A DNA stretch of 64,000 nt from Streptomyces cinerochromogenes (GTDB lineage Bacteria; Actinomycetota; Actinomycetes; Streptomycetales; Streptomycetaceae), in NCBI RefSeq assembly GCF_014648635.1, contig NZ_BMRM01000008.1, positions 124,001 to 188,000 on the forward strand, read 5' to 3'. Below, one piece after another: positions 25,821-34,447 of this stretch. Both the position numbers and the translations under genes were made by a program. The first letter of the stretch is position 1; each line of letters begins with the position of its first letter. The notes beneath the pieces were generated by a model. It was not told where the DNA came from. It saw only the letters and a program-made list of their open reading frames with translations, and searched no databases.

Positions 25821-26564
25821 TCACCGGCCGAACACCTCGAAGGCCACCGCCGGTGTTCCGCCGAAGCGCTTGCCGGTGGCGGTGGTGGTCTCCGTCAGGA
25901 AGTCACGGACGTAGACCTCCGGGTCCTGGTCGGTCAACGCCTCGATGTAGGTGCGGTGTTCGAGCAGCGAGCGCACCGCCCGGTCCAGGCCGGGTGTGGC
26001 GTCGACGGCGTGGGTGGGGCTGCTGGAGCCGGCGACGGCCACCCAGCGGACGCCGTTCCAGGGCTCAAGGCCCTGCTCGGCGAGTTCCGGGAAGATCCAG
26101 CGGTTGCCGGCGTCGGCCGCGGCGTCCAGGGTGGCGCGGCCGACGGCGACGTGGTCGGGGGTGTTCCAGGCGACCCCGCCCCAGGTGTCGCGGTGGTTGA
26201 GGGTGACCACGAGTTCGGGGCGGTGGCGGCGGATCGCGGCGGCGATGTCGCGGCGCAGCGCGGTGCCGTACTCGATCACGCCGTCCCGGTGGTCGAGGAA
26301 CTCCACGGTGGTGACGCCGACCACGGCGGCACCGGCCCGCTGCTCGCGCTCGCGCAGCGGGCCGCAGACGGCGGGGTCCAGGGTGTCGATGCCCGCCTCG
26401 CCGCGGGTGGCCAGCACATAGGCGACCTCCCGGCCGGCGTCGGTCCAGGCGGCGACGGCCGCGGAGCAGCCGTACTCCAGGTCGTCGGGGTGCGCCACCA
26501 CGGCGAGGGCCCGCTGCCAGTCGCCGGGCAGGGGCTGGAGCTGAGTGATCTTGGACTCCGTCAT
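25821..26564 (-). CDS. PIG-L family deacetylase
   Basis: 247 residues. The zinc motif AHPDDLEYG is near the N terminus, with a second metal histidine in the WNTPDHVAVG region. PIG-L/LmbE enzymes remove N-acetyl groups from sugar conjugates, for example in mycothiol synthesis (MshB) or thiol conjugate cleavage (Mca); this one is not clearly either. I use the ATG at 26564, spaced six bases from AGGGTG, rather than the GTG three codons upstream. Confidence 0.88.
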   Translation of the reverse strand: MTESKITQLQPLPGDWQRALAVVAHPDDLEYGCSAAVAAWTDAGREVAYVLATRGEAGIDTLDPAVCGPLREREQRAGAAVVGVTTVEFLDHRDGVIEYGTALRRDIAAAIRRHRPELVVTLNHRDTWGGVAWNTPDHVAVGRATLDAAADAGNRWIFPELAEQGLEPWNGVRWVAVAGSSSPTHAVDATPGLDRAVRSLLEHRTYIEALTDQDPEVYVRDFLTETTTATGKRFGGTPAVAFEVFGR

Positions 26565-26590
26565 GGGTGGCACCCTAGTTGTTCCGGTGT

Positions 26591-26640
26591 CCCGGAGGGG
26601 GCGCGGGGACCCGCGCGACCAGCCACGACGGGCCCGCGGA
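26591..26640 (-). repeat. Streptomyces intergenic repeat, copy D
   Basis: On the minus strand this reads GTCGCGCGGGTCCCCGCGCC followed by CCCTCCGG, matching copies A-C. It lies in the 87-base gap between the PIG-L gene and the alpha/beta hydrolase gene. Confidence 0.65.
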
Positions 26641-26651
26641 CGGACGACGGC

Positions 26652-27953
26652 TCACACCTCGTCGCGCACCAGCGCCAGCAGCCGGTCCAGCACCCGGGAC
26701 GCGCCCACGCGCAGGCCGTCGTGCTCGTACTCGTTGGTGACCCAGGGGCGCAGCCCGCGGATCGCGGCGGCGGTCTCCAGCGAGTGGGCGGTGTCGACGA
26801 ACATGTCGTCGTGGTAGACGGCCGCGGCGACCGGGACCTCGTTGGCGGCGAGGCGGGCCGGGTCGTACAGCGGGCGCCAGTCGGTGCGGGCGGCGAGCAG
26901 GTCGGCGGTCTCGCGCAGGGGCCGCAGGGCCGGGTCGGTCTCGAACATCCAGGGGTGGACCGTCTCGCCGGTGAAGAGCACGGGGCCGTCGCCGGTGAGC
27001 GCCTTGGCCGCGTCGAACCGGGGGAACTCGGCGCGGACGCGTTCGGCGGCCCAGGCGGTGGGGCGGGCGTCCTGGCCGTAGATGGTCTCGTGGACGAGGG
27101 CGTAGAGGGGGTGGCCGGTGTACGACAGCAGGGCCTGCGCCTGTTCCTGGAAGGCGTCGGACAGTTCGAGGCCGGCCGGGGTGCGGACGAAGGCGTCCTC
27201 CAGCAGGAGGTGCAGCCGGTGGCTGCCGTCGCTCGTGCCGAGCATCAGGCCGAGGGACTGGAAGGCCTCCACCGTGAAGCGGTAGCCGTTCGGCAGGACC
27301 ACGTCGTGGCTGAGGAGGTGGTCGGCGATCCGGCGGGCCCGCTCCACGTCCTGCGGGTAGCGGTCGTAGTGGGCGGCGACCTTGCGCTCGATGCGCGGGT
27401 AGGCGGCCCGGTAGACGTCGTCGGCGTGGGCGTGCAGGGAGGGCAGGCCGCCCGTGATGATCGCGGTGTGGACGCCCTCGGGGGCGAGGGAGAGGTACGA
27501 CACCGTGCAGAAGCCGCCGAAGCTCTGGCCGAGCACGGTCCACGGGGCGCCGCCGGTGAGCCGCGGCCGGATGGCCTCGCAGTCGCGGACGATGGAGTCG
27601 GCGCGGAAGTGGGTGAGGTAGTCGGCCTGTGCGGCGGGGCCGCCGCGCAGCGGCAGGGTCTGCCGGGTGGCGGGGGTGGAGCGGCCGGTGCCGCGCTGGT
27701 CGAGCAGCAGGACGCGGTACTCCTGCAGGGCCCGGTCGAGCCAGGACTGACGTCCGACGAAACGATTCGCTCCGAAGCCGGGGCCGCCCGTGAGGTACAC
27801 CAGCCACGGCAGGTCCTGCCCCGCCTTGTCGCTCGCCACCGCCTCGCGGGCGTACAGCTCGATGGTCTCGCCCCCGGGGTCGGCGTGGTCGAGGGGCACG
27901 GTGAAGTGGTGGTCGGTGAGGACGACGCCGGGCTGACGGTAGCTGAGGCTCAA
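26652..27953 (-). CDS. Alpha/beta hydrolase, proline iminopeptidase-like (peptidase S33)
   Basis: 433 residues. The oxyanion motif YLTGGPGFG, DQRGTGRS, and the nucleophile elbow VLGQSFGG (Ser) are typical of S33 peptidases that release N-terminal proline or related residues. TTG at 27953 is preferred: it has a CAGGAG ribosome site at the right spacing and starts at the conserved N terminus; an ATG 15 codons upstream has none. It lies downstream of the LacI gene on the same strand but is probably unrelated to rhamnose use. Confidence 0.85.
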   Translation of the reverse strand: MSLSYRQPGVVLTDHHFTVPLDHADPGGETIELYAREAVASDKAGQDLPWLVYLTGGPGFGANRFVGRQSWLDRALQEYRVLLLDQRGTGRSTPATRQTLPLRGGPAAQADYLTHFRADSIVRDCEAIRPRLTGGAPWTVLGQSFGGFCTVSYLSLAPEGVHTAIITGGLPSLHAHADDVYRAAYPRIERKVAAHYDRYPQDVERARRIADHLLSHDVVLPNGYRFTVEAFQSLGLMLGTSDGSHRLHLLLEDAFVRTPAGLELSDAFQEQAQALLSYTGHPLYALVHETIYGQDARPTAWAAERVRAEFPRFDAAKALTGDGPVLFTGETVHPWMFETDPALRPLRETADLLAARTDWRPLYDPARLAANEVPVAAAVYHDDMFVDTAHSLETAAAIRGLRPWVTNEYEHDGLRVGASRVLDRLLALVRDEV

Positions 27954-28062
27954 CGGGTCTCCTGGGACGGACGGTCCGGACGGGTCCCAGTTGAGCACAT
28001 GGACGGGCGCGGGCCGAGCCCGGGATCAGGGACGGCCGCTGGACCTCCGGCCGGTGCGGTGC

Positions 28063-29094
28063 TCAGCGTGCGGCGAGGCTGGAGCGGCGCACCACCAGCT
28101 CCGGCTGGAGCACCACGCGCCGGTGCTCGTGCGTCCGCCTCCCCCCGCCCTCGCCCTGCTCGGTCTCCTCCAGCAGCAGTTCGGCGGCGAGGGCGCCCAT
28201 GGTGACGGCGGGCTGGCGTACGGAGGTGAGGGGTACGGCGGCAGCGGCGGCGAACTCGATGTCGTCGTAGCCGACGATCGCCAGGTCGTCCGGGACGGTG
28301 ACGCCCGCCGCGTACATCGCCTGGAGCACGCCGAGGGCGAGCAGGTCGTTGGCGCAGAAGACGGCGGTGGGCCGGTCGGCGAGGCCGAGCAGCCGGGCAC
28401 CGGCGTCCCGGCCGGCGGCCACGTCGAGCCGTTCGGTGGGCAGTTCACGCAGCGCCTCCGGGGCGAGCCCGGCCTCGGCGAGCGCGCGCAGCGCGCCGGT
28501 GCGCCGGTCGCGGACCTGGTTGAGGCCGGGCGGCCCGCTGACGTAGGCGATGGTGCGGTGCCCGGCGTCCACCAGATGCCGGACCGCGAGCGCGCCGCCC
28601 GCGACGTCGTCCACGGAGACCGAGCACTCGGTGGTGCCCTCGGCGACCCGGTCGACCAGCACGAACGGGATGCCGTGCCGGCGGAAGCCCTCGATGTTGC
28701 GGCCGCTGGCGTCGGCCGGGGTGAGCAGGACGCCCCGCACCCGCTGCTCGGCGAAGAGCGACAGGTATTCCGCCTCCTCGGCGGCGTTCTGCGCGCTGTT
28801 GCACACCATCACGCCGAGCCCCGCCTGCCGGGCCGCCCGCTCGGCGCCGCGCGCGACGTCCACGAAGAACGGGTTGCCCATGTCCAGCACGAGCAGCCCC
28901 ATGATCCGGCTGCGGCCCGCCCGCAGCTGACGCGCCGACTCGCTGCGGACGTAGCCGAGCCGGTCGATCGCGGACAGCACCCGGGCGCGGGTCTCGCCGG
29001 CCACGGTGTCCGGGCGGTTGATGACGTTGGACACGGTGCCCACCGACACTCCGGCGGCGCGGGCGACGTCCTTGATACCCACCGACTGGGCCAT
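28063..29094 (-). CDS. LacI family repressor of the rhamnose locus
   Basis: 343 residues. N-terminal helix-turn-helix VGIKDVARAAGVSVGTVSNVINRPDTV and hinge LGYVRSESARQLRAG are classical LacI/GalR, followed by a periplasmic-binding-protein-like sensor (IVGYDDIEFAAAAAVPLTSVRQP). It sits downstream of the mutarotase and BNR genes, on the same strand, and the divergent rhamnose promoter has three LacI-type palindromes, so it likely represses the whole locus until L-rhamnose or an early product appears. Start at ATG 29094 with GGAGG upstream. Confidence 0.9.
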   Translation of the reverse strand: MAQSVGIKDVARAAGVSVGTVSNVINRPDTVAGETRARVLSAIDRLGYVRSESARQLRAGRSRIMGLLVLDMGNPFFVDVARGAERAARQAGLGVMVCNSAQNAAEEAEYLSLFAEQRVRGVLLTPADASGRNIEGFRRHGIPFVLVDRVAEGTTECSVSVDDVAGGALAVRHLVDAGHRTIAYVSGPPGLNQVRDRRTGALRALAEAGLAPEALRELPTERLDVAAGRDAGARLLGLADRPTAVFCANDLLALGVLQAMYAAGVTVPDDLAIVGYDDIEFAAAAAVPLTSVRQPAVTMGALAAELLLEETEQGEGGGRRTHEHRRVVLQPELVVRRSSLAAR

Positions 29095-29149
29095 CGGGGT
29101 TCGGACCTCCAGGGAACGGGGATGCGGCGGGACGACCTTCACATTACCG

Positions 29150-30562
29150 TCACGCCGGCAGGGCGAAGTCGGCCACGTGCAGTGCCGAGGGCGTGGTGCC
29201 GGCGGACTTCTCCTGGTACAGGAAGGACAGCACGTTGTCCGCCCTCACCCGGGTCTCGTCGATGACGACCTCGCCGAAGGCGTTCAGTCCGCCGCCGTCG
29301 TACAGCAGCCTCCAGTCGGTGTACCCGGAGGCCTGCGACGCGGCGGCGATGCGGCCGTACGGGAGGACGGCGTAGGCGTTGTCGTACCGGTCCAGGACCA
29401 GCCTGGTGCGCTGGCTGGAGGCGAGCGGGACAGGGATCTCGGTCTTCCGCCAGCCGCCGGAGGCCGTCTTGCGCAGGTGGAAGGCGCGTCCGTGGGCGGT
29501 GCGGTCGGTGACGTAGTCGGTGGTGCACCGGCCGAAGCGGCCGGGGACGTAGCTGATGACGGCGTGCGGCCGGCCGGCGGAGTCGGTGGCCTGGCTCTCC
29601 TGGTTCATCAGCGAGTGGTCCGGGCCCAGCGGGTCGACCACGAGGCCGCCGTCGCCGGCACAGACCTTGTCCGGGCCGCCGGTGGTGCCGACGACGGTGC
29701 CCGCGTCGTTGCGCCAGGTACGGCCGCGGTCGTCGGACCAGACGTAGCCGGTGTCGTGGTTGGCGATGCCGCCGCCGCTGCGCATGACGGCCGCGTTCTG
29801 CTCCCGCCAGGTGAACAGGGCGTGCAGCCGTCCCCGCGTGTCGTAGTCGATGCCGTGCAGGTACATGTTCCGGGCCGTGCTGGAGCCGTGCTCACCGGTG
29901 TACGTGCCGGTCGCGCTGGTCCACTCCCCGAGCGCGGTCCAGCGCGTACCGTCGTACTCGGCCAGCGCGTTGCGGCCGTTGCCGGAGATCCCGGCGCGGT
30001 AGCTGAGCTGGAGCCGGCCCTCCGGGGTGGCGACGAACTGCGGGTAGGTGAACTGCGGGGTGAGCGCGAGCCCGTCCAGGGTCGTCCGTACGGCGCCGAA
30101 GACGGACGGGGTCCAGGCCGTGCCGGCCGGGTCGTCCAGGAGCCCGGCGGCGGACTTGACGTAGAAGAAGCCGTCGCTGTGGGAGTCCATGTTCAGGTGG
30201 AGGCGGCCGTCCGCCGCGGAGACGCCCATGGAGATGACGTTGTGGGAGTCGTCGGCCTTGAGCCGGTGCGGCAGGGTCACCGTCGACCAGATGGCGGACC
30301 CGAGGGCCCGGCGGGCGACGACCGCGTCGCGGCTCGCCGTGTACCAGGCGGCGTACTGGTGGCCCTTGTGGGTCAACAGGCCGTTCTTCTGGAAGGAGTT
30401 GTTGTTGACCAGGCCGTCGTAGGAGACGAAGTAGACGGCCCGGGCGTCCAGTTCGGTGGTGCCCTTGCTCGTGACCGACGGGCCCGGGACGGCCGCCCGC
30501 GCTGGTCCGGCGGCCGTGGCGGAGGCGGCGGGGACGCCGGCCGGCACGGTGCGTCGTCTCAT
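29150..30562 (-). CDS. BNR-repeat (BNR_4) propeller protein, probable rhamnose-releasing polysaccharide enzyme
   Basis: 470 residues. After an N-terminal stretch of about 30 residues rich in alanine and proline (a weak export signal), the protein is a seven-bladed BNR_4 propeller with YVWSDDRGRTWRNDAG (Asp-box) and conserved YDGLVNNNSFQKNGLLTHKGHQYAAW segments. Related PL24/PL25 ulvan lyases and GH145-type proteins act on rhamnose-uronate linkages. Its position between the mutarotase and repressor genes suggests it releases L-rhamnose from a plant or algal glycan. Catalysis is inferred from context. Confidence 0.75.
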   Translation of the reverse strand: MRRRTVPAGVPAASATAAGPARAAVPGPSVTSKGTTELDARAVYFVSYDGLVNNNSFQKNGLLTHKGHQYAAWYTASRDAVVARRALGSAIWSTVTLPHRLKADDSHNVISMGVSAADGRLHLNMDSHSDGFFYVKSAAGLLDDPAGTAWTPSVFGAVRTTLDGLALTPQFTYPQFVATPEGRLQLSYRAGISGNGRNALAEYDGTRWTALGEWTSATGTYTGEHGSSTARNMYLHGIDYDTRGRLHALFTWREQNAAVMRSGGGIANHDTGYVWSDDRGRTWRNDAGTVVGTTGGPDKVCAGDGGLVVDPLGPDHSLMNQESQATDSAGRPHAVISYVPGRFGRCTTDYVTDRTAHGRAFHLRKTASGGWRKTEIPVPLASSQRTRLVLDRYDNAYAVLPYGRIAAASQASGYTDWRLLYDGGGLNAFGEVVIDETRVRADNVLSFLYQEKSAGTTPSALHVADFALPA

Positions 30563-30578
30563 GTTCGGCTCCAGGTGG

Positions 30579-30899
30579 TCAGGCGAGGTGGAACACCTCG
30601 GTGAGCGGATTCATGGCTTCGTCGGGGCGGGCGCCGTCCGGGGACTCGAAGAACGGCGCCATCTCCCGCTGCCAGCGGGCGTTGACGTCGGTGGCCGCCA
30701 TGCCCGCCCGGGCGGCGGCGAAGTCCTCCGTCTCCAGGTAGCCGACGAGCAGGCCGTCCTCGCGCAGGAACAGCGAGTAGTTGTGCCAGCCGGTCGCCCT
30801 GAGGGCCTCCAGCATCTCCGGCCAGACGGCGGCGTGCCGCTCCCGGTACTCGGCGAGCCGGTCCGCCCGGACCTTCAGCAGGAAACACACGCGCTGCAT
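30579..30899 (-). CDS. rhaM: L-rhamnose mutarotase
   Basis: 106 residues, full length. The family pattern is clear: MQRVCFLLKVRADRLAEYRERHAAVWPEML, the active-site histidine in this segment, then HNYSLFLREDGLLVGYLE and WQREMAPFFE near the end. It interconverts alpha- and beta-L-rhamnopyranose, supplying the isomerase. It is the first gene of the leftward operon, 16 bases before the BNR gene, with its own promoter (TTGACG/TACCGT) and an operator palindrome in its leader. Confidence 0.95.
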   Translation of the reverse strand: MQRVCFLLKVRADRLAEYRERHAAVWPEMLEALRATGWHNYSLFLREDGLLVGYLETEDFAAARAGMAATDVNARWQREMAPFFESPDGARPDEAMNPLTEVFHLA

Positions 30900-30921
30900 C
30901 GGCAGCTCCCACCACGGGTTG

Positions 30922-31104
30922 TGAAAGGTTTCAAGTGGATGGCCGGGACGGTAGGCACCACAGCCATGTCACGTCAATGGGTCCGTATCGAAAAAGTTTC
31001 GATAGCCGAAGGTCGCGGCGGAGTCGCGAAGGGCCGGGGCCGTCGGACTGCTTGACACCCCTTCGGGCGGCCCCTAGCTTGCCGTCCTGAATCGTTTCAC
31101 ACGC
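30922..31104. promoter_or_regulatory. Divergent rhamnose promoters with three LacI-type operators
   Basis: Rightward promoter: TTGACA 31052-31057 and TAGCTT 31075-31080, spacer 17. Leftward promoter: TTGACG (reverse complement of 30972-30977) and TACCGT (30948-30953), spacer 18. Operators: TGAAAGGTTTCA 30922-30933 just downstream of the leftward start, TATCGAAA-AAG-TTTCGATA 30986-31004 (perfect 8-base arms) between the promoters, and TGAATCGTTTCA 31088-31099 at the rightward start. Their positions suit repression of both operons, with possible looping. Confidence 0.7.
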
Positions 31105-31137
31105 TCAGTCGTCCACCGACTTCACAGGAGCCCCGAA

Positions 31138-32298
31138 GTGACCGACCTCGCCGCGGTGAAGGCCGCGCTCAGGACCCAGGCCGTCGAGACGCCGTCGTGG
31201 GCGTACGGGAACTCCGGGACCCGCTTCAAGGTCTTCGCCCAGGCCGGGGTGCCGCGCTCGCCGTGGGAGAAGCTTCAGGACGCGGCACAGGTGCACGCCT
31301 TCACCGGCGTCGCGCCGACCGTCGCCCTGCACATCCCCTGGGACACGGTGGAGGACTACGCGGCGCTCGCGAAGTACGCCGAGGAGCGGGGCGTGCGGCT
31401 GGGCGCGGTCAACTCCAACACCTTCCAGGACGACGACTACAGGCTGGGCAGCGTCTGCCACCCGGACGCGGCGGTGCGGCGCAAGGCCGTGGACCACCTG
31501 CTGCGCTGCGTCGACATCATGGACGCCACCGGGTCGCGGGACCTGAAGCTGTGGTTCGCCGACGGCACGAACTACCCCGGGCAGGACGACATCCGCGCCC
31601 GGCAGGACCGGCTCGCCGAGGGGCTGGCCGAGGTGTACGCGCGGCTCGGCGAGGGGCAGCGGATGCTGCTGGAGTACAAGTTCTTCGAGCCGGCGTTCTA
31701 CACCACGGACGTACCGGACTGGGGGACCGCGTACGTGCACTGCCTCAAGCTCGGCGACAGGGCCCAGGTGGTCGTCGACACCGGGCACCACGCTCCGGGG
31801 ACCAACATCGAGTTCATCGTGGCGACGCTGCTGCGGGAGGGGAAGCTCGGCGGGTTCGACTTCAACTCGCGCTTCTACGCCGACGACGACCTGATGGTGG
31901 GGGCGGCGGACCCGTTCCAGTTGTTCCGGATCATGTTCGAGGTGGTCCGGGGCGGGGGGTTCACCTCCGCGGTCGCGTTCATGCTCGACCAGTGCCACAA
32001 CATCGAGCCGAAGATCCCGGCGATCATCCGGTCGGTGATGAACGTCCAGGAGGCCACGGCCAAGGCGCTGCTGGTCGACCGTGCGGCCTTGGCCGCGGCT
32101 CAGGCCGCCGGGGACGTCCTCGGTGCCAACGCCGTGCTGATGGACGCCTACAACACCGATGTGCGGGGGCTTCTCGCCGAGGTCAGGGAGGAGTCGGGGC
32201 TGGATCCCGATCCCATGGCCGCGTATGCCCGGTCCGGGTGGGCCGAACGGATCGTCGCCGAGCGGGTCGGTGGGGAGCAGGCCGGCTGGGGGGCGTGA
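31138..32298 (+). CDS. rhaI: L-rhamnose isomerase (RhaI type)
   Basis: 386 residues, GTG start with GGAG upstream. It is a TIM-barrel isomerase of the RhaI group found in pseudomonads and actinobacteria, distinct from E. coli RhaA. Metal-site features include LWFADGTNYPGQDD, LLEYKFFEPAFYTTDVPDWG, VVVDTGHHAPGTNIE and GFDFNSRFYADDD. It converts L-rhamnose to L-rhamnulose in the cytoplasm. It is the first gene of the rightward operon. Confidence 0.95.
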   Translation: MTDLAAVKAALRTQAVETPSWAYGNSGTRFKVFAQAGVPRSPWEKLQDAAQVHAFTGVAPTVALHIPWDTVEDYAALAKYAEERGVRLGAVNSNTFQDDDYRLGSVCHPDAAVRRKAVDHLLRCVDIMDATGSRDLKLWFADGTNYPGQDDIRARQDRLAEGLAEVYARLGEGQRMLLEYKFFEPAFYTTDVPDWGTAYVHCLKLGDRAQVVVDTGHHAPGTNIEFIVATLLREGKLGGFDFNSRFYADDDLMVGAADPFQLFRIMFEVVRGGGFTSAVAFMLDQCHNIEPKIPAIIRSVMNVQEATAKALLVDRAALAAAQAAGDVLGANAVLMDAYNTDVRGLLAEVREESGLDPDPMAAYARSGWAERIVAERVGGEQAGWGA

Positions 32299-32334
32299 AG
32301 CGTCCGCCTCCCGAGCGCCGTCGCGGGGTGCGGG

Positions 32335-32376
32335 TCCGTCGTGGTGTCCCGCGCAGTTCCCCGCGCCCCTTCGACA
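32335..32376 (+). repeat. Streptomyces intergenic repeat, copy B
   Basis: CCGCGCAGTTCCCCGCGCCC followed by CTTCGACACG, the best match to the common Streptomyces form. It lies between rhaI and the aldolase gene, so it is transcribed within the rhamnose operon. Confidence 0.7.
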
Positions 32377-32407
32377 CGTCCCTCTTTACGGAAAAGGAAC
32401 CGTACTC

Positions 32408-34447
32408 ATGACCACGCACCCCGAAGTCGCCGCACTCCTCGGCCGTTCCCACCGCCTGGGCTCCGACCCCCGCACCACCAACTACGCCGGCGGCAACGCC
32501 TCCGCGAAAGGCACCGCCACCGACCCCGTCACGGGCGGTGACGTGGAGCTGATGTGGGTCAAGGGGTCCGGTGGCGACCTCGGCACGCTCACCGAGGGCG
32601 GGCTGGCCGTGTTGCGGCTGGACCGGCTGCGGGCGCTCGCGGAGGTGTACCCGGGGGTCGAGCGCGAGGACGAGATGGTTGCCGCGTTCGACTACTGCCT
32701 GCACGGCAGGGGCGGGGCCGCGCCCTCCATCGACACCGCCATGCACGGCCTGGTGGACGCCCCGCACGTGGATCACCTGCACCCCGACTCCGGTATCGCG
32801 CTGGCCTGTGCGGCCGACGGGGAGAAGCTGACCGCCGAGTGTTTCGGGGACAGCGTGGTGTGGGTGCCGTGGCGGCGGCCCGGGTTCCAGCTCGGGCTGG
32901 ACATCGCCGCGATCAAGGCCGCCCACCCGCGCGCCGTCGGGTGCGTCCTCGGCGGGCACGGGATCACCGCCTGGGGCGACTCGTCCGAGGAGTGCGAGCG
33001 GAACTCGCTGCACATCATCCGCACCGCCGAGGCGTTCCTCGCCGAGCGGGGGAAGGCGGAGCCGTTCGGACCGGTCGTCGAGGGGTACGAGGCGCTGCCC
33101 GAGGCCGCGCGGAGGGAGCGGGCGGCGGCTCTCGCGCCGTACGTCCGCGCGCTGGCCTCGCGGGACAGGCCCCAGGTCGGGCACTTCGACGACTCGGACG
33201 TCGTCCTCGACTTCCTCGCGCGTGCCGGGCATCCCCGGCTGGCCGCCCTCGGCACCTCCTGCCCCGACCACTTCCTGCGGACGAAGGTACGGCCGCTCGT
33301 GCTGGACCTGCCGCCGACGGCGCCGCTGGACGAGGCCGTGGCCCGGCTGAAGGAGCTGCACACCGCCTACCGCGAGGAGTACGCCGCCTACTACCGGCGG
33401 CACGCGCTGCCCGACTCCCCCGCCATGCGCGGCGCCGACCCGGCCGTCGTGCTCGTCCCGGGCGTCGGCATGTTCTCCTTCGGCAAGGACAAGCAGACCG
33501 CTCGGGTGGCCGGCGAGTTCTACGTCAACGCCGTCCACGTGATGCGCGGGGCCGAGGCCGTCTCGTCGTACGCGCCGATCGAGGAAGCCGAGAAGTTCCG
33601 CATCGAGTACTGGGCGCTGGAGGAGGCCAAGCTGCGGCGGATGCCCGCGCCGAAGCCGCTCGCCACGCGCGTCGCGCTCGTGACGGGGGCCGGCAGCGGG
33701 ATCGGGAAGGCGATCGCGCACCGGCTGGCGGCCGAGGGGGCGTGTGTCGTCGTCGCCGATGTGAACGGGGAGAACGCCTCGGCCGTCGCCGAGGAGCTGG
33801 GCGGTCCGGACACGGCGGTCGCCGTCACCGTGGACGTGACGTCCGAGGAGCAGATCGTCGCCGCGTTCCGGGCGGCCGTGCTCGCCTTCGGCGGGGTGGA
33901 CCTCGTCGTGAACAACGCCGGGATCTCCGTCTCCAAGCCGCTGCTGGAGACGTCGGCGGACGACTGGGACCTCCAGCACGACGTCATGGCCCGCGGGTCC
34001 TTCCTCGTGTCGAGGGAGGCGGCGCGGGTGATGACCGCGCAGGGGCTGGGCGGTGACATCGTCTACATCGCCTCGAAGAACGCCGTCTTCGCCGGGCCGG
34101 ACAACATCGCCTACTCCGCCACCAAGGCCGACCAGGCCCATCAGGTGCGGCTGCTCGCCGCCGAGCTGGGCGAGCACGGGATCCGGGTGAACGGGGTCAA
34201 CCCGGACGGGGTGGTGCGCGGGTCCGGGATCTTCGCCGGGGGCTGGGGGGCGCAGCGGGCCGCGGTGTACGGGGTGCCGGAGGAGAAGCTGGGCGAGTTC
34301 TACGCGCAGCGGACCCTGCTGAAGCGGGAGGTGCTGCCCGAGCACGTGGCGAACGCGGTGTTCGCGCTCACCGGCGGGGACCTCACCCACACCACCGGGC
34401 TGCACATCCCGGTCGACGCGGGTGTGGCGGCCGCGTTCCTGCGATGA
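32408..34447 (+). CDS. Bifunctional L-rhamnulose-1-phosphate aldolase/lactaldehyde dehydrogenase (RhaEW type)
   Basis: 679 residues. Residues 1-400 are a class II aldolase domain with zinc ligands in APHVDHLHPDSG and GGHGITAWG. Residues 415-679 are an SDR domain with TGAGSGIG at 426-433, NNAGIS and YSATKADQ. Such fusions split L-rhamnulose 1-phosphate into dihydroxyacetone phosphate and L-lactaldehyde and then oxidise the aldehyde to L-lactate. AAGGAA precedes the ATG at 32408. The stop overlaps the start of rhaB. The dehydrogenase role is known for this architecture, not shown here. Confidence 0.92.
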   Translation: MTTHPEVAALLGRSHRLGSDPRTTNYAGGNASAKGTATDPVTGGDVELMWVKGSGGDLGTLTEGGLAVLRLDRLRALAEVYPGVEREDEMVAAFDYCLHGRGGAAPSIDTAMHGLVDAPHVDHLHPDSGIALACAADGEKLTAECFGDSVVWVPWRRPGFQLGLDIAAIKAAHPRAVGCVLGGHGITAWGDSSEECERNSLHIIRTAEAFLAERGKAEPFGPVVEGYEALPEAARRERAAALAPYVRALASRDRPQVGHFDDSDVVLDFLARAGHPRLAALGTSCPDHFLRTKVRPLVLDLPPTAPLDEAVARLKELHTAYREEYAAYYRRHALPDSPAMRGADPAVVLVPGVGMFSFGKDKQTARVAGEFYVNAVHVMRGAEAVSSYAPIEEAEKFRIEYWALEEAKLRRMPAPKPLATRVALVTGAGSGIGKAIAHRLAAEGACVVVADVNGENASAVAEELGGPDTAVAVTVDVTSEEQIVAAFRAAVLAFGGVDLVVNNAGISVSKPLLETSADDWDLQHDVMARGSFLVSREAARVMTAQGLGGDIVYIASKNAVFAGPDNIAYSATKADQAHQVRLLAAELGEHGIRVNGVNPDGVVRGSGIFAGGWGAQRAAVYGVPEEKLGEFYAQRTLLKREVLPEHVANAVFALTGGDLTHTTGLHIPVDAGVAAAFLR

